Shown here: positions 15,986 to 25,010 of the stretch, piece after piece
How the letters are laid out: the number at the start of each line of letters is the position of its first letter
Numbering within the stretch: the stretch's first letter is position 1
Origin: Chryseobacterium culicis
GTDB lineage: Bacteria; Bacteroidota; Bacteroidia; Flavobacteriales; Weeksellaceae
DNA: 64,000 bases
Direction of reading: 5' to 3'
Assembly (NCBI RefSeq): GCF_002979755.1
Contig: NZ_PCPP01000007.1
Location: forward strand, 62,001-126,000
Translations under genes and position numbers: made by a program
The notes under the pieces: model-generated
Told to the model about the DNA's origin: nothing
Database searches by the model: none
Seen by the model: the letters and a program-made list of their open reading frames with translations, nothing else

Positions 15986-16807
15986 TTATTTTTTAATGAT
16001 TTTGGTAGATTCCGTTGCTGTTTTGATGATGTAAACTCCTTTTGGAAGTTCTGAAATATTGATTTCGTTATTTCCTTTCTGAGTTTGTATCGTTTTCAGC
16101 ATTTTTCCATCCAGGCTGTATACTTTAGCTTCACTGGCTTTGTCAGTGGTGATAGAAAGGGGACCGCTGGTTGGGTTGGGATAAACAGTCAAGTTTTTTT
16201 GAGTGCTTTTAGCTTCGGAAATACCTAATACCAGATTGCTGTCTTTTACCCAGGTGAAGGCATCTAAACCTACATATCGGAAGGCTCCGTTCGCAGTGAC
16301 CTGCAGCTCGTCAATCACGATGTTTGAGTAATTTTGACCGTTTAAGTTGGTAAGATCAATTAAGGTATATCCGTTCGTACTACCTAAGCTTGTTGCAAAT
16401 CCGTTCATTTTTGTTTGGGTAAATTTGGTTACTCCGCTTAGTTTTCCGGTTACAGTCAGTGTTCCTGCTACATTAAGATCCAGGTTCAATGCAGAAAGAT
16501 ACATCCAGAACCTGTTTACTTTAAACAGATTAGAAGTGGTTTTAATGCTGAATGACGGTGGAGATTGAGTGTCATTGGAGTTATCAATGTATCTGTTGTC
16601 ATTTGCTGTTCCACTCCAGCCGGTTCCAGGGAAATTTCCTTGAATATCAAAAACACTTACATGGGAAATGATATTGAAAATGACTCCATTATCGGTAAAG
16701 CTTGCACTTCCGTTCGATTCTGTCTCAAATTGTTCTGTACTGGTCTGCCCGAATGAGAAAATTGAAATGAGCAGACTACAGATTGCTAAAAAAGTAGTGC
16801 TTTTCAT
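15986..16807 (-). CDS. T9SS type A cargo protein, secreted, function unknown
   Basis: A 273-residue secreted protein. A signal peptide (MKSTTFLAICSLLISIFSFGQ) is followed by a beta-rich body without a recognised enzyme domain. The C-terminal ~75 residues are a typical type A T9SS sorting domain: NLTVYPNPTSGPLSI, then AKVYSLDGKML, SELPKGVYIIKT and a basic KIIKK end. The body resembles carbohydrate-binding or lectin-like domains in composition only. It is likely exported through the T9SS that includes SprA, and it follows the tail-collar gene on the same strand. Confidence 0.85.
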   Translation of the reverse strand: MKSTTFLAICSLLISIFSFGQTSTEQFETESNGSASFTDNGVIFNIISHVSVFDIQGNFPGTGWSGTANDNRYIDNSNDTQSPPSFSIKTTSNLFKVNRFWMYLSALNLDLNVAGTLTVTGKLSGVTKFTQTKMNGFATSLGSTNGYTLIDLTNLNGQNYSNIVIDELQVTANGAFRYVGLDAFTWVKDSNLVLGISEAKSTQKNLTVYPNPTSGPLSITTDKASEAKVYSLDGKMLKTIQTQKGNNEINISELPKGVYIIKTATESTKIIKK

Positions 16808-16843
16808 GATTTTTGTTTTAAATGTTAGGTGGTTGTATGGGTA

Positions 16844-17395
16844 TTAATCCCTTGGTGGATAAATCCCTTCAACGCAAATAATATAATTTAAGCCAAGATA
16901 AGGCGGCATATTATTCACAGGCAGATTCTGTCCGATGAAGGCAATGCTTTGATTATTGATAATCGTATCAGGGCTGGCGTCGTTCACGAAACTAGGTACT
17001 GCATTGAAATCTCTCCCCACTTGTGTTCCTGAGATCGCAATGGTTGAAGTGGCTGTAGGAGTAGATGAATTGGCGTTTTTATTAGCCACTTTAAGCTGAA
17101 ATCCGGCACCCACACTTGGAAGATTTGATGCTAAAATTGTATTTTGTGTAGTTCCTGATGCTGCTCCCAAAGGGTAAAACTGGTTAGCATTTACATTTCC
17201 TGCTCCTAGAGCCATACGCCCTTTTAAGTTGGGAAGAGCGAATGTAGTGATCCCGTCTCCACCGTAAGTGGTTCCTAAAATAGAAAATAAGGCAGAATTT
17301 CTCGAAATGCTGATTAAGCTTCCATCGCAAAACATCCAGCCTCTAGGTGCGAAATTTCCTGCAAATAATTTTACAATTCCAATGTACTCGTCCAT
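16844..17395 (-). CDS. Phage tail collar domain protein (MdpB/microcystin-dependent family)
   Basis: A 183-residue protein with an N-terminal phage tail collar domain: EYIGIVKLFAGNFAPRGW, then CDGSLISISRNSALFSILGT and FALPNLKGRM. The C-terminal part is Thr/Ser/Asn-rich and ends LPVNNMPPYLGLNYIICVEG, the usual end of stand-alone collar proteins in non-phage contexts. No other phage structural gene is near, so this is not a prophage. Its role in flavobacteria is unknown; contractile or fibre-like structures are a possibility. Confidence 0.85.
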   Translation of the reverse strand: MDEYIGIVKLFAGNFAPRGWMFCDGSLISISRNSALFSILGTTYGGDGITTFALPNLKGRMALGAGNVNANQFYPLGAASGTTQNTILASNLPSVGAGFQLKVANKNANSSTPTATSTIAISGTQVGRDFNAVPSFVNDASPDTIINNQSIAFIGQNLPVNNMPPYLGLNYIICVEGIYPPRD

Positions 17396-17651
17396 GATAA
17401 TATGTTTTTAGTGTTAAATTTCTTACTCTTTTTTACAGGCTTTTCAGACTCCGCCTTTTGATTATTAATTCTCACTTCAAAGGAACGATTAATAAGAAGC
17501 AGGGACTAGAGTAGAAAATACCAAATTAAAAACTCCGTATTTCTACGTAATGATGTCTTTAAGTATACAGATCTGAAAAGAAAATATAAACTTTAAGTTT
17601 CTCTGAACGAGCTGTATTTCGTATTTTTGTAAGAATCCAATAAAAATAAAA

Positions 17652-18416
17652 ATGAGCGAATTTGTAGCATCAGAAATTAAAAATAATATTGCCGAAATCA
17701 GTTTCGGAACACCCAAAAGTAACGCTCTTCCGGGAGCGATTTTAGAAAAACTGGCAGCAACCATCCTTGAAGAAGGAGCTAAAGATGAAGTGAAAGCTAT
17801 TCTGGTAAAAAGTGCTGGTGAGAAAGCGTTCTGTGCAGGGGCAAGTTTTGATGAGCTTTTAGCAATTGAAGAACTTGAAGCGTCTACCCAATTTTTTGGT
17901 GGTTTTGCAAAAGTTTTAAATGCCATGAGAAACTGTGGGAAAATCGTAGTGGTAAGAGTTCAGGGAAAAACAACCGGTGGAGGAGTAGGAATTGCATGTG
18001 GTGCAGACTATTGCTTTGCAACAAAAGATTCAGCATTGGCTCTTACTGAAATCAATCTTGGGATTGGACCTTTTGTAATCGGACCTTATGTTGAAAGAAA
18101 AATCGGAAAATCACAATTCTCTGCCATGGCCATTGATGCAGATTTCAGATCAGCGGAATGGGCAGAACAGCATAATATTTACCATTCTGTTTCAGAGAAT
18201 ATTCAGGAGATGGATGAAAAATTAGAGCAATTTTTACAGACTTTAGCGTCAAGAAGCAGCGATGCTTTAGCATTAATTAAAAAAGTTTCATGGGAAGGTA
18301 CAGATCACTTCAATGAGTTGATGCCTGCAAGAATTCATATGAGTGCAAGCCTTATCCTTGAAGATTCTGCAAAGAAAAATATTGAATCTATTAAAGAAAG
18401 GTTGAGAGTAAAATAA
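17652..18416 (+). CDS. Enoyl-CoA hydratase/isomerase family protein (possible PaaF function)
   Basis: A 254-residue crotonase-fold protein. The first oxyanion motif is KAFCAGASFDEL. The second is VRVQGKTTGGGVGIACGADY, where Gly replaces the first catalytic Glu of classic hydratases. The other Glu is kept in LALTEINLGIGP. This partial active site resembles methylglutaconyl-CoA-hydratase-like and isomerase relatives. It is 4.5 kb from the paa cluster and has its own promoter-like box (TATTTTTGT at 17622-17630) and terminator. Since no PaaF gene is seen in the cluster, it is a candidate for 2,3-dehydroadipyl-CoA hydration, but this is a guess. Confidence 0.8.
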   Translation: MSEFVASEIKNNIAEISFGTPKSNALPGAILEKLAATILEEGAKDEVKAILVKSAGEKAFCAGASFDELLAIEELEASTQFFGGFAKVLNAMRNCGKIVVVRVQGKTTGGGVGIACGADYCFATKDSALALTEINLGIGPFVIGPYVERKIGKSQFSAMAIDADFRSAEWAEQHNIYHSVSENIQEMDEKLEQFLQTLASRSSDALALIKKVSWEGTDHFNELMPARIHMSASLILEDSAKKNIESIKERLRVK

Positions 18417-18462
18417 GCTGCTCTTAGCTGGTAATCCATAACGGGATTTCAATTTACATATG

Positions 18463-18496
18463 ATCCGGAGAAGCATTTGTTTTTCCGGATTTTTTA
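18463..18496 (+). terminator. Terminator after the enoyl-CoA hydratase gene
   Basis: Stem ATCCGGA...TCCGGAT extended by GAAGCA/TTTTTT wobble pairs, followed by TTTTTTATTT. Confidence 0.75.
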
Positions 18497-18755
18497 TTTC
18501 CTGTTTTTTAAATTACGTTATTGATGGTTTATTTTGTTTAATTATTTGTTTTTGGTAATAAACCCATTGTTTTTGTTTAATGTTTTTATCATTTTAACAT
18601 AATTTAAATAAATGTTTAATTTTTTTTAAGCTAATTTAACGCTGTTTTGATTTATTTTTTTAATTAATATTAAATAATTGGTTAAAATTATAAATTGATT
18701 ATATTTAATTTATTTAAATATCTTTTTTATTAACTTTTTATCAATTTTTGTTACA

Positions 18756-18764
18756 TATATTTGC
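18756..18764 (+). promoter_or_regulatory. Bacteroidetes -7 box upstream of susC
   Basis: TATATTTGC fits the TAnnTTTG consensus and lies 17 bases before the susC start. The -33 element is not clear in the surrounding AT-rich run. Confidence 0.55.
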
Positions 18765-18781
18765 ATTCATACTGTTAAAAT

Positions 18782-21739
18782 ATGTTAAATATGAAAATGA
18801 AGTTAATATTAACTACTGCTGTGCTATTCTTTGTAGGAGGGCACGTGGTGGAAGCCCAAAAGGCTAAACATGATACAATACCTCAGGATACTAAGATTGA
18901 TGAAATTGTTGTAGTAGCCTATGGAAGCCAGAAAAGAGAAACCATGGTAGGCTCCAATACCGAAGTGAAAGCAAAACAATTTGCAGATCGCCCCATAACA
19001 AGTATCGGGCAGGCGCTGGATGGTGCCAGTGCCGGAGTAAAGGTCAGTACCGGGACAGGTCAGCCGGGAAGTTCGCCAAGTATTCAGATCCGTGGAATAG
19101 GTTCTTACGGCATTACAACATCTCCTTTATATGTGGTGGATGGTACTATTTATACAGGATCTCTTGCTGCGATTAATCCCAATGATATTGCGTCATTCAA
19201 TATCCTGAAAGATGCTGCTTCTACCTCTCTCTACGGTTCAGCAGCAGCGAATGGTGTGGTTCTGATTACGACAAAGTCAGGAAGAAAAGGAAAAGATTCT
19301 TTTAACTTTAGCATGAGTACCGGAGCGGTAGGAAGATCAATCCCTGAATATGACAGAGTGAATGTATATCAGTATTATCCTTTGATATGGGAAGCCATCA
19401 GAAATGGGAGGTTAACAGCACTACCTAATTCAACGGTAGCGGATGCCAATAATTATGCAACAACACAGCTGATTGCAGGTGTGTTGAAAACTAATATTTT
19501 TAATGTTCCCAATGATCAATTGGTTGTCAATGGAGTGTTAAATCCCAATGCTCAATTAAAATATACGGATCTGGATTGGCAAAAACCTTTGATGAATACA
19601 GGATTCAGACAAAATTATGAATTGAATTACAGTGGAGGAAGCAATACGACCACCTATTTTTCTTCTGTAGGATATACTAATGAAACCGGATATCTTATCA
19701 AGTCAGATTTTGAAAGATTTACAGCCAGGTTAAAAGTGGATTCACAGGTTAAAAGCTGGTTAAAGTTGGGAACAAGTATCAGTGGAGTATCTTCCAACGG
19801 AAACAATTCTGTAGAAGGTGTAGATAGCAATTCTTCTTATATCAATCCATACAGATGGACAAGAACAATGGGTCCGATCTACAGTCCTTATGCTCATGAT
19901 CCTAATACATTTGCAACCCTTTATGATAGTGCTGGAAACATAATGTATGATGCCGGAAGCGGCAGAGGTGCGGATGCCGCGGCTGGAAGAAACGTTATTC
20001 AGGAAACCCTTTTAAATAAAGATCTTTCCAAGAACTATTATATTATTTCAAGAGCCTATGCTGAGATCAAGGTAGATCCTTATCTTACTTTGTCTACCAA
20101 TGCCGGGTATGATATCAGAAATAACAGAAGAACTACCTACGGAAATAAAATTATCGGAGATGCTGCTCCCGCAGGTTCAGCAGAAAAATATAGCTTTACT
20201 GAACAAACATTCACATGGAACCAGCTCCTGAATTATAAGAGAAAATTTGGAGATCATAATTTTGAATTTCTTTTAGGACATGAAAACTATAAATTCACTT
20301 ACGAATATCTATATGGATATAAAAAAGGTCAGATCGTAGATGATAATGATGAACTGGTAAACTTTGTAACTCCTTCATCACTTACTTCCCGTTCAGACAA
20401 CTATAGAAAAGAAGGCGTGTTTTCAAGGTTGAATTATGATTACAAATCAAAATATTTACTTTCTGGATCTATTCGTTGGGATGGCTCATCCAGATTTGCC
20501 AAAGATGTAAGATGGGATTCATTCTGGTCTATTGGTGCAGGATGGAGACTGAAAGGAGAAGAGTTCTTAAGCAATTCCAATCTTATCAGTGAATTGAAAT
20601 TGAGAGGTTCTTACGGTGAAGTAGGAAATGACAGAACAGACAGTTATTATATGTACAAAAGTACTTACACTTTAGGGTATAATAATGCTCAGGAGCCTGG
20701 GATTTTATTTGGATTTTTAGCTGATCCTTCGATTACCTGGGAGGCAAACAAACAAACCGATGTGGGTATTGATTTCGGATTTTTAAATAACAGAATTACA
20801 GGTTCTGTAGAATACTATAAGAGAGTTACTGAAGATCTGATTTTTCCGGTTCCGCTTCCTGTTTCCGCAGGGGTTCCGGATAATACGATCAGTAGAAATG
20901 TAGGAACAATGTATAACCGCGGATTTGAATTCAGTATTAATGCAGATGTTATTAAAACTCAAAACTTCACCTGGAATATTAATGCGAATGCTTCAACTCT
21001 TAAAAATCAGGTTACAGAGCTTTCCAATGGCATAACAGAAATTATCAATGGAACCAAGAAAATTTCTGTAGGACACTCAGTGTATGACTACTGGTTAAGA
21101 CAATGGTATGGTGTAGATCCTGCAGATGGTTCTCCTTTATTTCTTGTTGCTGATACCTATGCTAATACAACAGCTGCAGATATCAGAACAGTAAACGGAA
21201 CTCAAGTGACAACAAATTTTAATAAAGCAAAGTACGACTATTCCGGGACCGCAATTCCTGATTTATTTGGAAGCTTTGGAACCGCAATTACATACAAGCA
21301 ATGGTCATTATCTGCCATGTTTACCTATCAGTTAGGAGGGAAAACTTATGATTCCAACTACGCAGCATTAATGTCAAGTTACTCCCAAGGAGGAGCTTTA
21401 AGTACAGATATTCTGGACAGATGGACCACTCCGGGGCAGATTACTGATATTCCGGCATTAAATTCTACAACCTATACAAGCTCTAATGCAGCTTCATCAA
21501 GATGGTTGGTGAGCTCAGATTTTATTACATTCAGACAGGCTACTTTAAGTTATAGTTTCAACTCGGAAACCTTATCTCAACTTGGAGTATCAGGAGCGAA
21601 AATTCTCGTTTCAGGAGAAAATTTATGGAGCAAAACGGCAAGAAAAGGGTTGGAGCCAGCCCAGGCATTTAACGGTACAGCATCAAACAGGTATACCCCG
21701 GCAAGAGTTGTAACTATAGGATTTAATGTATCATTTTAA
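18782..21739 (+). CDS. SusC/RagA family TonB-linked outer membrane protein
   Basis: A 985-residue TonB-dependent transporter of the SusC family. After a signal peptide (to about VVEAQ, residue 26) the protein goes almost at once into the plug, DEIVVVAYGSQKRETMVGS, followed by IQIRGIGSYG and LKDAASTSLYGSAAANGVVLITT. The carboxypeptidase-regulatory-like N-terminal domain found in most SusC proteins is missing. The barrel ends in IGFNVSF. A second in-frame ATG at 18791 is an equally good start. It is paired with susD downstream; together they import a large ligand, often a glycan or peptide, which cannot be named here. Confidence 0.93.
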   Translation: MLNMKMKLILTTAVLFFVGGHVVEAQKAKHDTIPQDTKIDEIVVVAYGSQKRETMVGSNTEVKAKQFADRPITSIGQALDGASAGVKVSTGTGQPGSSPSIQIRGIGSYGITTSPLYVVDGTIYTGSLAAINPNDIASFNILKDAASTSLYGSAAANGVVLITTKSGRKGKDSFNFSMSTGAVGRSIPEYDRVNVYQYYPLIWEAIRNGRLTALPNSTVADANNYATTQLIAGVLKTNIFNVPNDQLVVNGVLNPNAQLKYTDLDWQKPLMNTGFRQNYELNYSGGSNTTTYFSSVGYTNETGYLIKSDFERFTARLKVDSQVKSWLKLGTSISGVSSNGNNSVEGVDSNSSYINPYRWTRTMGPIYSPYAHDPNTFATLYDSAGNIMYDAGSGRGADAAAGRNVIQETLLNKDLSKNYYIISRAYAEIKVDPYLTLSTNAGYDIRNNRRTTYGNKIIGDAAPAGSAEKYSFTEQTFTWNQLLNYKRKFGDHNFEFLLGHENYKFTYEYLYGYKKGQIVDDNDELVNFVTPSSLTSRSDNYRKEGVFSRLNYDYKSKYLLSGSIRWDGSSRFAKDVRWDSFWSIGAGWRLKGEEFLSNSNLISELKLRGSYGEVGNDRTDSYYMYKSTYTLGYNNAQEPGILFGFLADPSITWEANKQTDVGIDFGFLNNRITGSVEYYKRVTEDLIFPVPLPVSAGVPDNTISRNVGTMYNRGFEFSINADVIKTQNFTWNINANASTLKNQVTELSNGITEIINGTKKISVGHSVYDYWLRQWYGVDPADGSPLFLVADTYANTTAADIRTVNGTQVTTNFNKAKYDYSGTAIPDLFGSFGTAITYKQWSLSAMFTYQLGGKTYDSNYAALMSSYSQGGALSTDILDRWTTPGQITDIPALNSTTYTSSNAASSRWLVSSDFITFRQATLSYSFNSETLSQLGVSGAKILVSGENLWSKTARKGLEPAQAFNGTASNRYTPARVVTIGFNVSF

Positions 21740-21749
21740 AAATTTAATT

Positions 21750-23252
21750 ATGAAAAATATCGCAAAACAATATATAAAGTGGGCTGTTGTTCTTTCAGTC
21801 TTTACAGGAATGGCTTCGTGCCAGAGTGATTATCTGGAGACAGATCCTACTACTGCAGCGTCTGAAGAGGCGGCTTACTCAAGTGCATCCAATCTGATGG
21901 CTATTGTTAATGGAATGCATAGAGATATGTATTACAGACAAAATGATAACCAGGGACAAAACGGTCAGGGAGGAATCATGATTATGATGGATGCTTTGGC
22001 TGATGACCTTGTTTTCCCATCTACAGGAAATGGGTGGTATGTATCAACGGTGAGATGGCAGGATCAGGTAAATGAGAATGGAGCCAATGATTTTTATCCT
22101 TATCAATTTTATTATGCTTTGATCAGAAATGCAAACATGGTTATTGCTAATGGTCCTTCAGTTCCGGCACCCACTACAGCAGATGCTGCCACTATTAAAG
22201 CAGCCATTGGCGAAGCATATGCATTCAGAGCTTTTTGTTACTATATGCTGGTGCAGATCTATGGTAAAAGATATGTTCCGAATACCAACAATACACAGCT
22301 TGGCGTTCCAATAAGGCTGGTTGCTAATGAAGTTCCTTTAGCAAGAAATACTGTAGAAGAAGTATATACTCAGATTAATAAAGATCTTGATGAAGCAGCT
22401 GCCAGACTTGGTAACACAAGGGCAACAAAATCGCATTTCAATGATAAAGTAATTTTAGGACTGAGAGCCAGAGTTTCCTTAACACAAGGTAAATATGCTG
22501 CGGCTATTACAGCTGCGCAATCAGCACGGTCGGATTTTCCTCTGATGAATAATTCTACATACCTTTCTGGATTTAATAATCTCTCGGGTAATGGAGAATG
22601 GATGTGGGGCGCTACAATTTTAGCAGATCAGGGAGATACATTTTCGAATTTTGGCGCGTATATGTCAAGAAACTTTAACTCTACCAATATTCGTCAGGCT
22701 CCTAAAGCGATTAATAGTAAACTATTCCTGTTATTCCCATCTACAGATGTAAGAACTAAAAACTTTGATCCAACCGGAGCACACTCGAACCTTGGATTAC
22801 CATCCACGTATTCTAAATTCCCATACACAGGACAGAAGTTCCTTGCGGCAAGCCAGGCAGACAGTAGGGTAGATGTTCCTTATATGAGATCTGCAGAAAT
22901 GTATCTTATAGAAGCAGAAGCGTTGGCAAGATCAGGAAACGAAGCAGGATCGAAAGCTGTTTTTGATGTGTTTGCAAAAAACAGAAACCCTTCTTATACA
23001 GGTGCAACAACAACAGGTACTGCCTATATCACGGAAATTATTGACAGCAGAAGACTGGAATTTTGGGGTGAAGGTTTCAGATTCTTAGATCTTAAGAGAT
23101 TAAATCAAGGGCTGGATAGAACAGGTGCGAATCATCAGTCGATTGTGACCAATAATGTAATGACAGTTGCTAATACAGATTTACGTTGGGAATTCCTGAT
23201 TCCAAGAGCTGAGATCAATGCCAACCCATTGATTGTTCAGAACCCGTTATAA
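21750..23252 (+). CDS. SusD/RagB family nutrient-binding outer membrane lipoprotein
   Basis: A ~500-residue SusD-family lipoprotein that caps the SusC barrel and binds the ligand. The signal ends at GMASC, the lipobox Cys near residue 24, followed by QSDYLETDPTT, a typical SusD start. EAYAFRAFCYYMLVQIYG is the conserved helical repeat and the C-terminal half has YLIEAEALARSGN and RRLEFWGEGFRFLDLKR. The ATG at 21750 gives the signal peptide directly; an earlier in-frame ATG at 21726 overlaps the end of susC and adds residues before the signal. No glycoside hydrolase or sensor lies next to the pair. Confidence 0.93.
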   Translation: MKNIAKQYIKWAVVLSVFTGMASCQSDYLETDPTTAASEEAAYSSASNLMAIVNGMHRDMYYRQNDNQGQNGQGGIMIMMDALADDLVFPSTGNGWYVSTVRWQDQVNENGANDFYPYQFYYALIRNANMVIANGPSVPAPTTADAATIKAAIGEAYAFRAFCYYMLVQIYGKRYVPNTNNTQLGVPIRLVANEVPLARNTVEEVYTQINKDLDEAAARLGNTRATKSHFNDKVILGLRARVSLTQGKYAAAITAAQSARSDFPLMNNSTYLSGFNNLSGNGEWMWGATILADQGDTFSNFGAYMSRNFNSTNIRQAPKAINSKLFLLFPSTDVRTKNFDPTGAHSNLGLPSTYSKFPYTGQKFLAASQADSRVDVPYMRSAEMYLIEAEALARSGNEAGSKAVFDVFAKNRNPSYTGATTTGTAYITEIIDSRRLEFWGEGFRFLDLKRLNQGLDRTGANHQSIVTNNVMTVANTDLRWEFLIPRAEINANPLIVQNPL

Positions 23253-23276
23253 AACGTACAGATTTTAATATATGAT

Positions 23277-23312
23277 AGAGGGCCTTGCTTATAGCAGGGT
23301 TCTCTTTTTATA
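23277..23312 (+). terminator. Terminator after susD
   Basis: Hairpin AGAGGGCCTTGC / GCAGGGTTCTCT with a five-base loop and G-U pairs, followed by TTTTT. Confidence 0.7.
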
Positions 23313-23364
23313 TAGAAGATGAGGTTTTCAATGAAAAATTATTTTCAAAATTGAGAATAAATAA

Positions 23365-23395
23365 TTGGTAGATTAAAAATAAATTATAACTTTGT
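23365..23395 (+). promoter_or_regulatory. Promoter of the winged-helix regulator operon
   Basis: TTG at 23365-23367 and TAACTTTGT at 23387-23395 are 19 bases apart, matching the Bacteroidetes -33/-7 consensus. The -7 box overlaps a perfect palindrome, which suggests repression. Confidence 0.6.
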
Positions 23396-23406
23396 AATTC
23401 AAAGTT
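23388..23406. promoter_or_regulatory. Candidate operator palindrome 1 (AACTTTG-N5-CAAAGTT)
   Basis: A perfect inverted repeat AACTTTG TAATT CAAAGTT covers the -7 box of the operon and ends seven bases before its first gene. A near copy lies over the next promoter at 24969-24987, flanking the winged-helix gene. The spacing (7-5-7) suits a dimeric winged-helix protein. Confidence 0.65.
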
Positions 23407-23412
23407 CTTTTT

Positions 23413-24030
23413 ATGGATTCAAAAAACTATCACGAAGACTTATCTCATATCCGTTCTATGATGGAACGATCTTCCCGATTTATTTCTTTAAGCGGGTTGT
23501 CGGGAGTTGTTGCAGGTTTGACAGCAATTATTGGAGCAATCTATGTATATTTTGTGTTCCAGAGAGAAGGAATCAGTTATTTTGATGGAGAAAGAAATAT
23601 TCTGGGTCCTGCTTTAGTTAAGGAACTTGTTCTGACGGGAACAGCCATTTTAGTGGTTGCTGTCCTTAGCGGTTACATTTTTACAGCCCATAAAAGTAAA
23701 AAGAAAGGTTTGAAGATCTGGGATGCTACGACAAAGCGACTTTTGATTACCTTTGCAGTGCCTTTGGTTGCAGGAGGAATCTTTTGCCTTGCGCTTCTTT
23801 ATCATCATCTTTTTGTTTTCATTGCTCCGGCCACTTTGATTTTTTATGGACTGGCTTTGGTGGCAGCGGAACGCTATACATTAACGGATGTAAAGTATTT
23901 AGGATATCTTGAAATTATTTTAGGACTTATTTCATTATTCGTTTTGGGCTGGGGATTATTATTCTGGGCCATTGGTTTCGGAGTTTTGCATATTGTGTAT
24001 GGTTTGATCATGCATAAGAAGTATAAATAG
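23413..24030 (+). CDS. Multi-pass membrane protein, first gene of a winged-helix regulator operon
   Basis: A 205-residue protein with about five or six membrane segments (residues ~28-48, 70-92, 108-130, 132-150, 160-195). Its N-terminus HEDLSHIRSMMERSSRFISLSG is soluble and conserved-looking; this protein type often precedes winged-helix regulators in flavobacteria. Function is unknown. The next gene starts five bases after the stop, and the regulator follows after that. Confidence 0.7.
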   Translation: MDSKNYHEDLSHIRSMMERSSRFISLSGLSGVVAGLTAIIGAIYVYFVFQREGISYFDGERNILGPALVKELVLTGTAILVVAVLSGYIFTAHKSKKKGLKIWDATTKRLLITFAVPLVAGGIFCLALLYHHLFVFIAPATLIFYGLALVAAERYTLTDVKYLGYLEIILGLISLFVLGWGLLFWAIGFGVLHIVYGLIMHKKYK

Positions 24031-24034
24031 TAAA

Positions 24035-24649
24035 ATGAATAAAGTATTCAAGTATTTCATTATAATACTTTGTGCAATTGGAGGTTTATTTTTAGTAGGT
24101 TTTATTGCAGTGACTTTAATGATTGGTTATGCTTTTGGAAGTTTTGATAAAAGCTATTCAGTTTCTGAACTGAAAGAAGAATATTCCTTGAGAGAAGTTG
24201 AAATTGCAGATTTAATTAAATATTATAATACAATTAAGCCTGAAAACTATTCTGTAGATATTGAATTTAAAAATGATAAAGTATTGAATCGTTTAACGAT
24301 AACAACTAAAGATTCATCTAAAATTATCTATCAAAACTGGGATGTAAGTTCCGGTGTTTTACAAACAAAAAAAATTAGAGATTTAGTAGGATGGGAAGAA
24401 AGTGAAGTTAAAGTTTTAAAAAATAAATTAGATAAGGCCAACTGTATTTCTGTAGAAGATGGAGAGCCTTTAAAAATTGGTTTTAAGCGAAGTGGAATGG
24501 GAATGTTTTCTTTTAATATTTTTCAAAAGGCAAATACCAATAGGGGAGAATACAATGATGGATGCCAATATATCTTGGTAAATAGATATTTGGCTCTTCA
24601 ATATGGAGGAGGGGCAATCGGAAATCAGTGTTTTCCTGATAAGAATTAA
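24035..24649 (+). CDS. Membrane-anchored protein, function unknown
   Basis: A 204-residue protein with one N-terminal membrane helix (residues ~6-33) and a soluble, probably periplasmic domain. The domain has EEYSLREVEIADLIKYYNTI near residue 45 and two Cys near the C-terminus (NDGCQY, GNQCFP) plus one in ANCISVED. Not recognised. The tight spacing to both neighbours implies one transcript with the regulator. Confidence 0.65.
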   Translation: MNKVFKYFIIILCAIGGLFLVGFIAVTLMIGYAFGSFDKSYSVSELKEEYSLREVEIADLIKYYNTIKPENYSVDIEFKNDKVLNRLTITTKDSSKIIYQNWDVSSGVLQTKKIRDLVGWEESEVKVLKNKLDKANCISVEDGEPLKIGFKRSGMGMFSFNIFQKANTNRGEYNDGCQYILVNRYLALQYGGGAIGNQCFPDKN

Positions 24650-24655
24650 GAAATT

Positions 24656-24946
24656 ATGATCAAAATAAATCAACTCAATAAAGAATTTGAAAGCCGTGTA
24701 AGACTGGGCATCATGTCCGTTCTTATGGTCAACGACTGGGTTGATTTTTCAGAAATGAAAGCACTGCTTGAAATTACAGACGGAAATCTGGCGAGCCATA
24801 GTAATGCACTGGAGAAAGCTGGTTATATTGAAGTTAAAAAAGAATTTGTAGGGAAAAAACCTAAAACTTCTTACCGTGTAACCCAGAATGGTAGACAGGC
24901 ATTTAACGAGCATTTAGATGCTCTTGAAAAATTATTGGGGCGATAG
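24656..24946 (+). CDS. Winged-helix transcriptional regulator (PF13601 type)
   Basis: A 96-residue winged helix-turn-helix protein of the MarR/ArsR-like PF13601 class. The recognition part is FSEMKALLEITDGNLASHSNALEKAGYI, with the helix ending before the wing KKEFVGKKPKTSYRVTQNGR. It has no ligand domain, so it may sense nothing itself or respond through its membrane partners. It sits between two palindromic sites that overlap promoters, so autoregulation of this operon and control of the next are likely. Confidence 0.88.
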   Translation: MIKINQLNKEFESRVRLGIMSVLMVNDWVDFSEMKALLEITDGNLASHSNALEKAGYIEVKKEFVGKKPKTSYRVTQNGRQAFNEHLDALEKLLGR

Positions 24947-24968
24947 TCCTATATTTTTTTTGAAAATT

Positions 24969-24987
24969 AACTTTGAAATACAAAGTG
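24969..24987. promoter_or_regulatory. Candidate operator palindrome 2 (AACTTTG-N5-CAAAGTG)
   Basis: AACTTTG AAATA CAAAGTG repeats the palindrome of 23388-23406 with six of seven half-site bases mirrored. It also overlaps a -7-like box (TAACTTTGA at 24968-24976) in front of the next gene group. Confidence 0.6.
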
Positions 24988-25010
24988 CTTTATAATTTAA
25001 ATTTAAAAAA

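Larger units (their letters stand above)
18417..18781. other. Intergenic region upstream of susC: terminator plus very AT-rich leader
   Basis: The left end holds the hydratase terminator at 18463-18496 (ATCCGGA / TCCGGAT stem, then T run). The remaining ~280 bases are extremely AT-rich with many ATTT and TTTAAT words and no open frame of note. The right end carries the promoter box next to susC. Confidence 0.6.

Noticed and set aside
16844..17395. Possible prophage because of a tail collar protein.
   Set aside because: No capsid, terminase, integrase or other tail gene is seen nearby.
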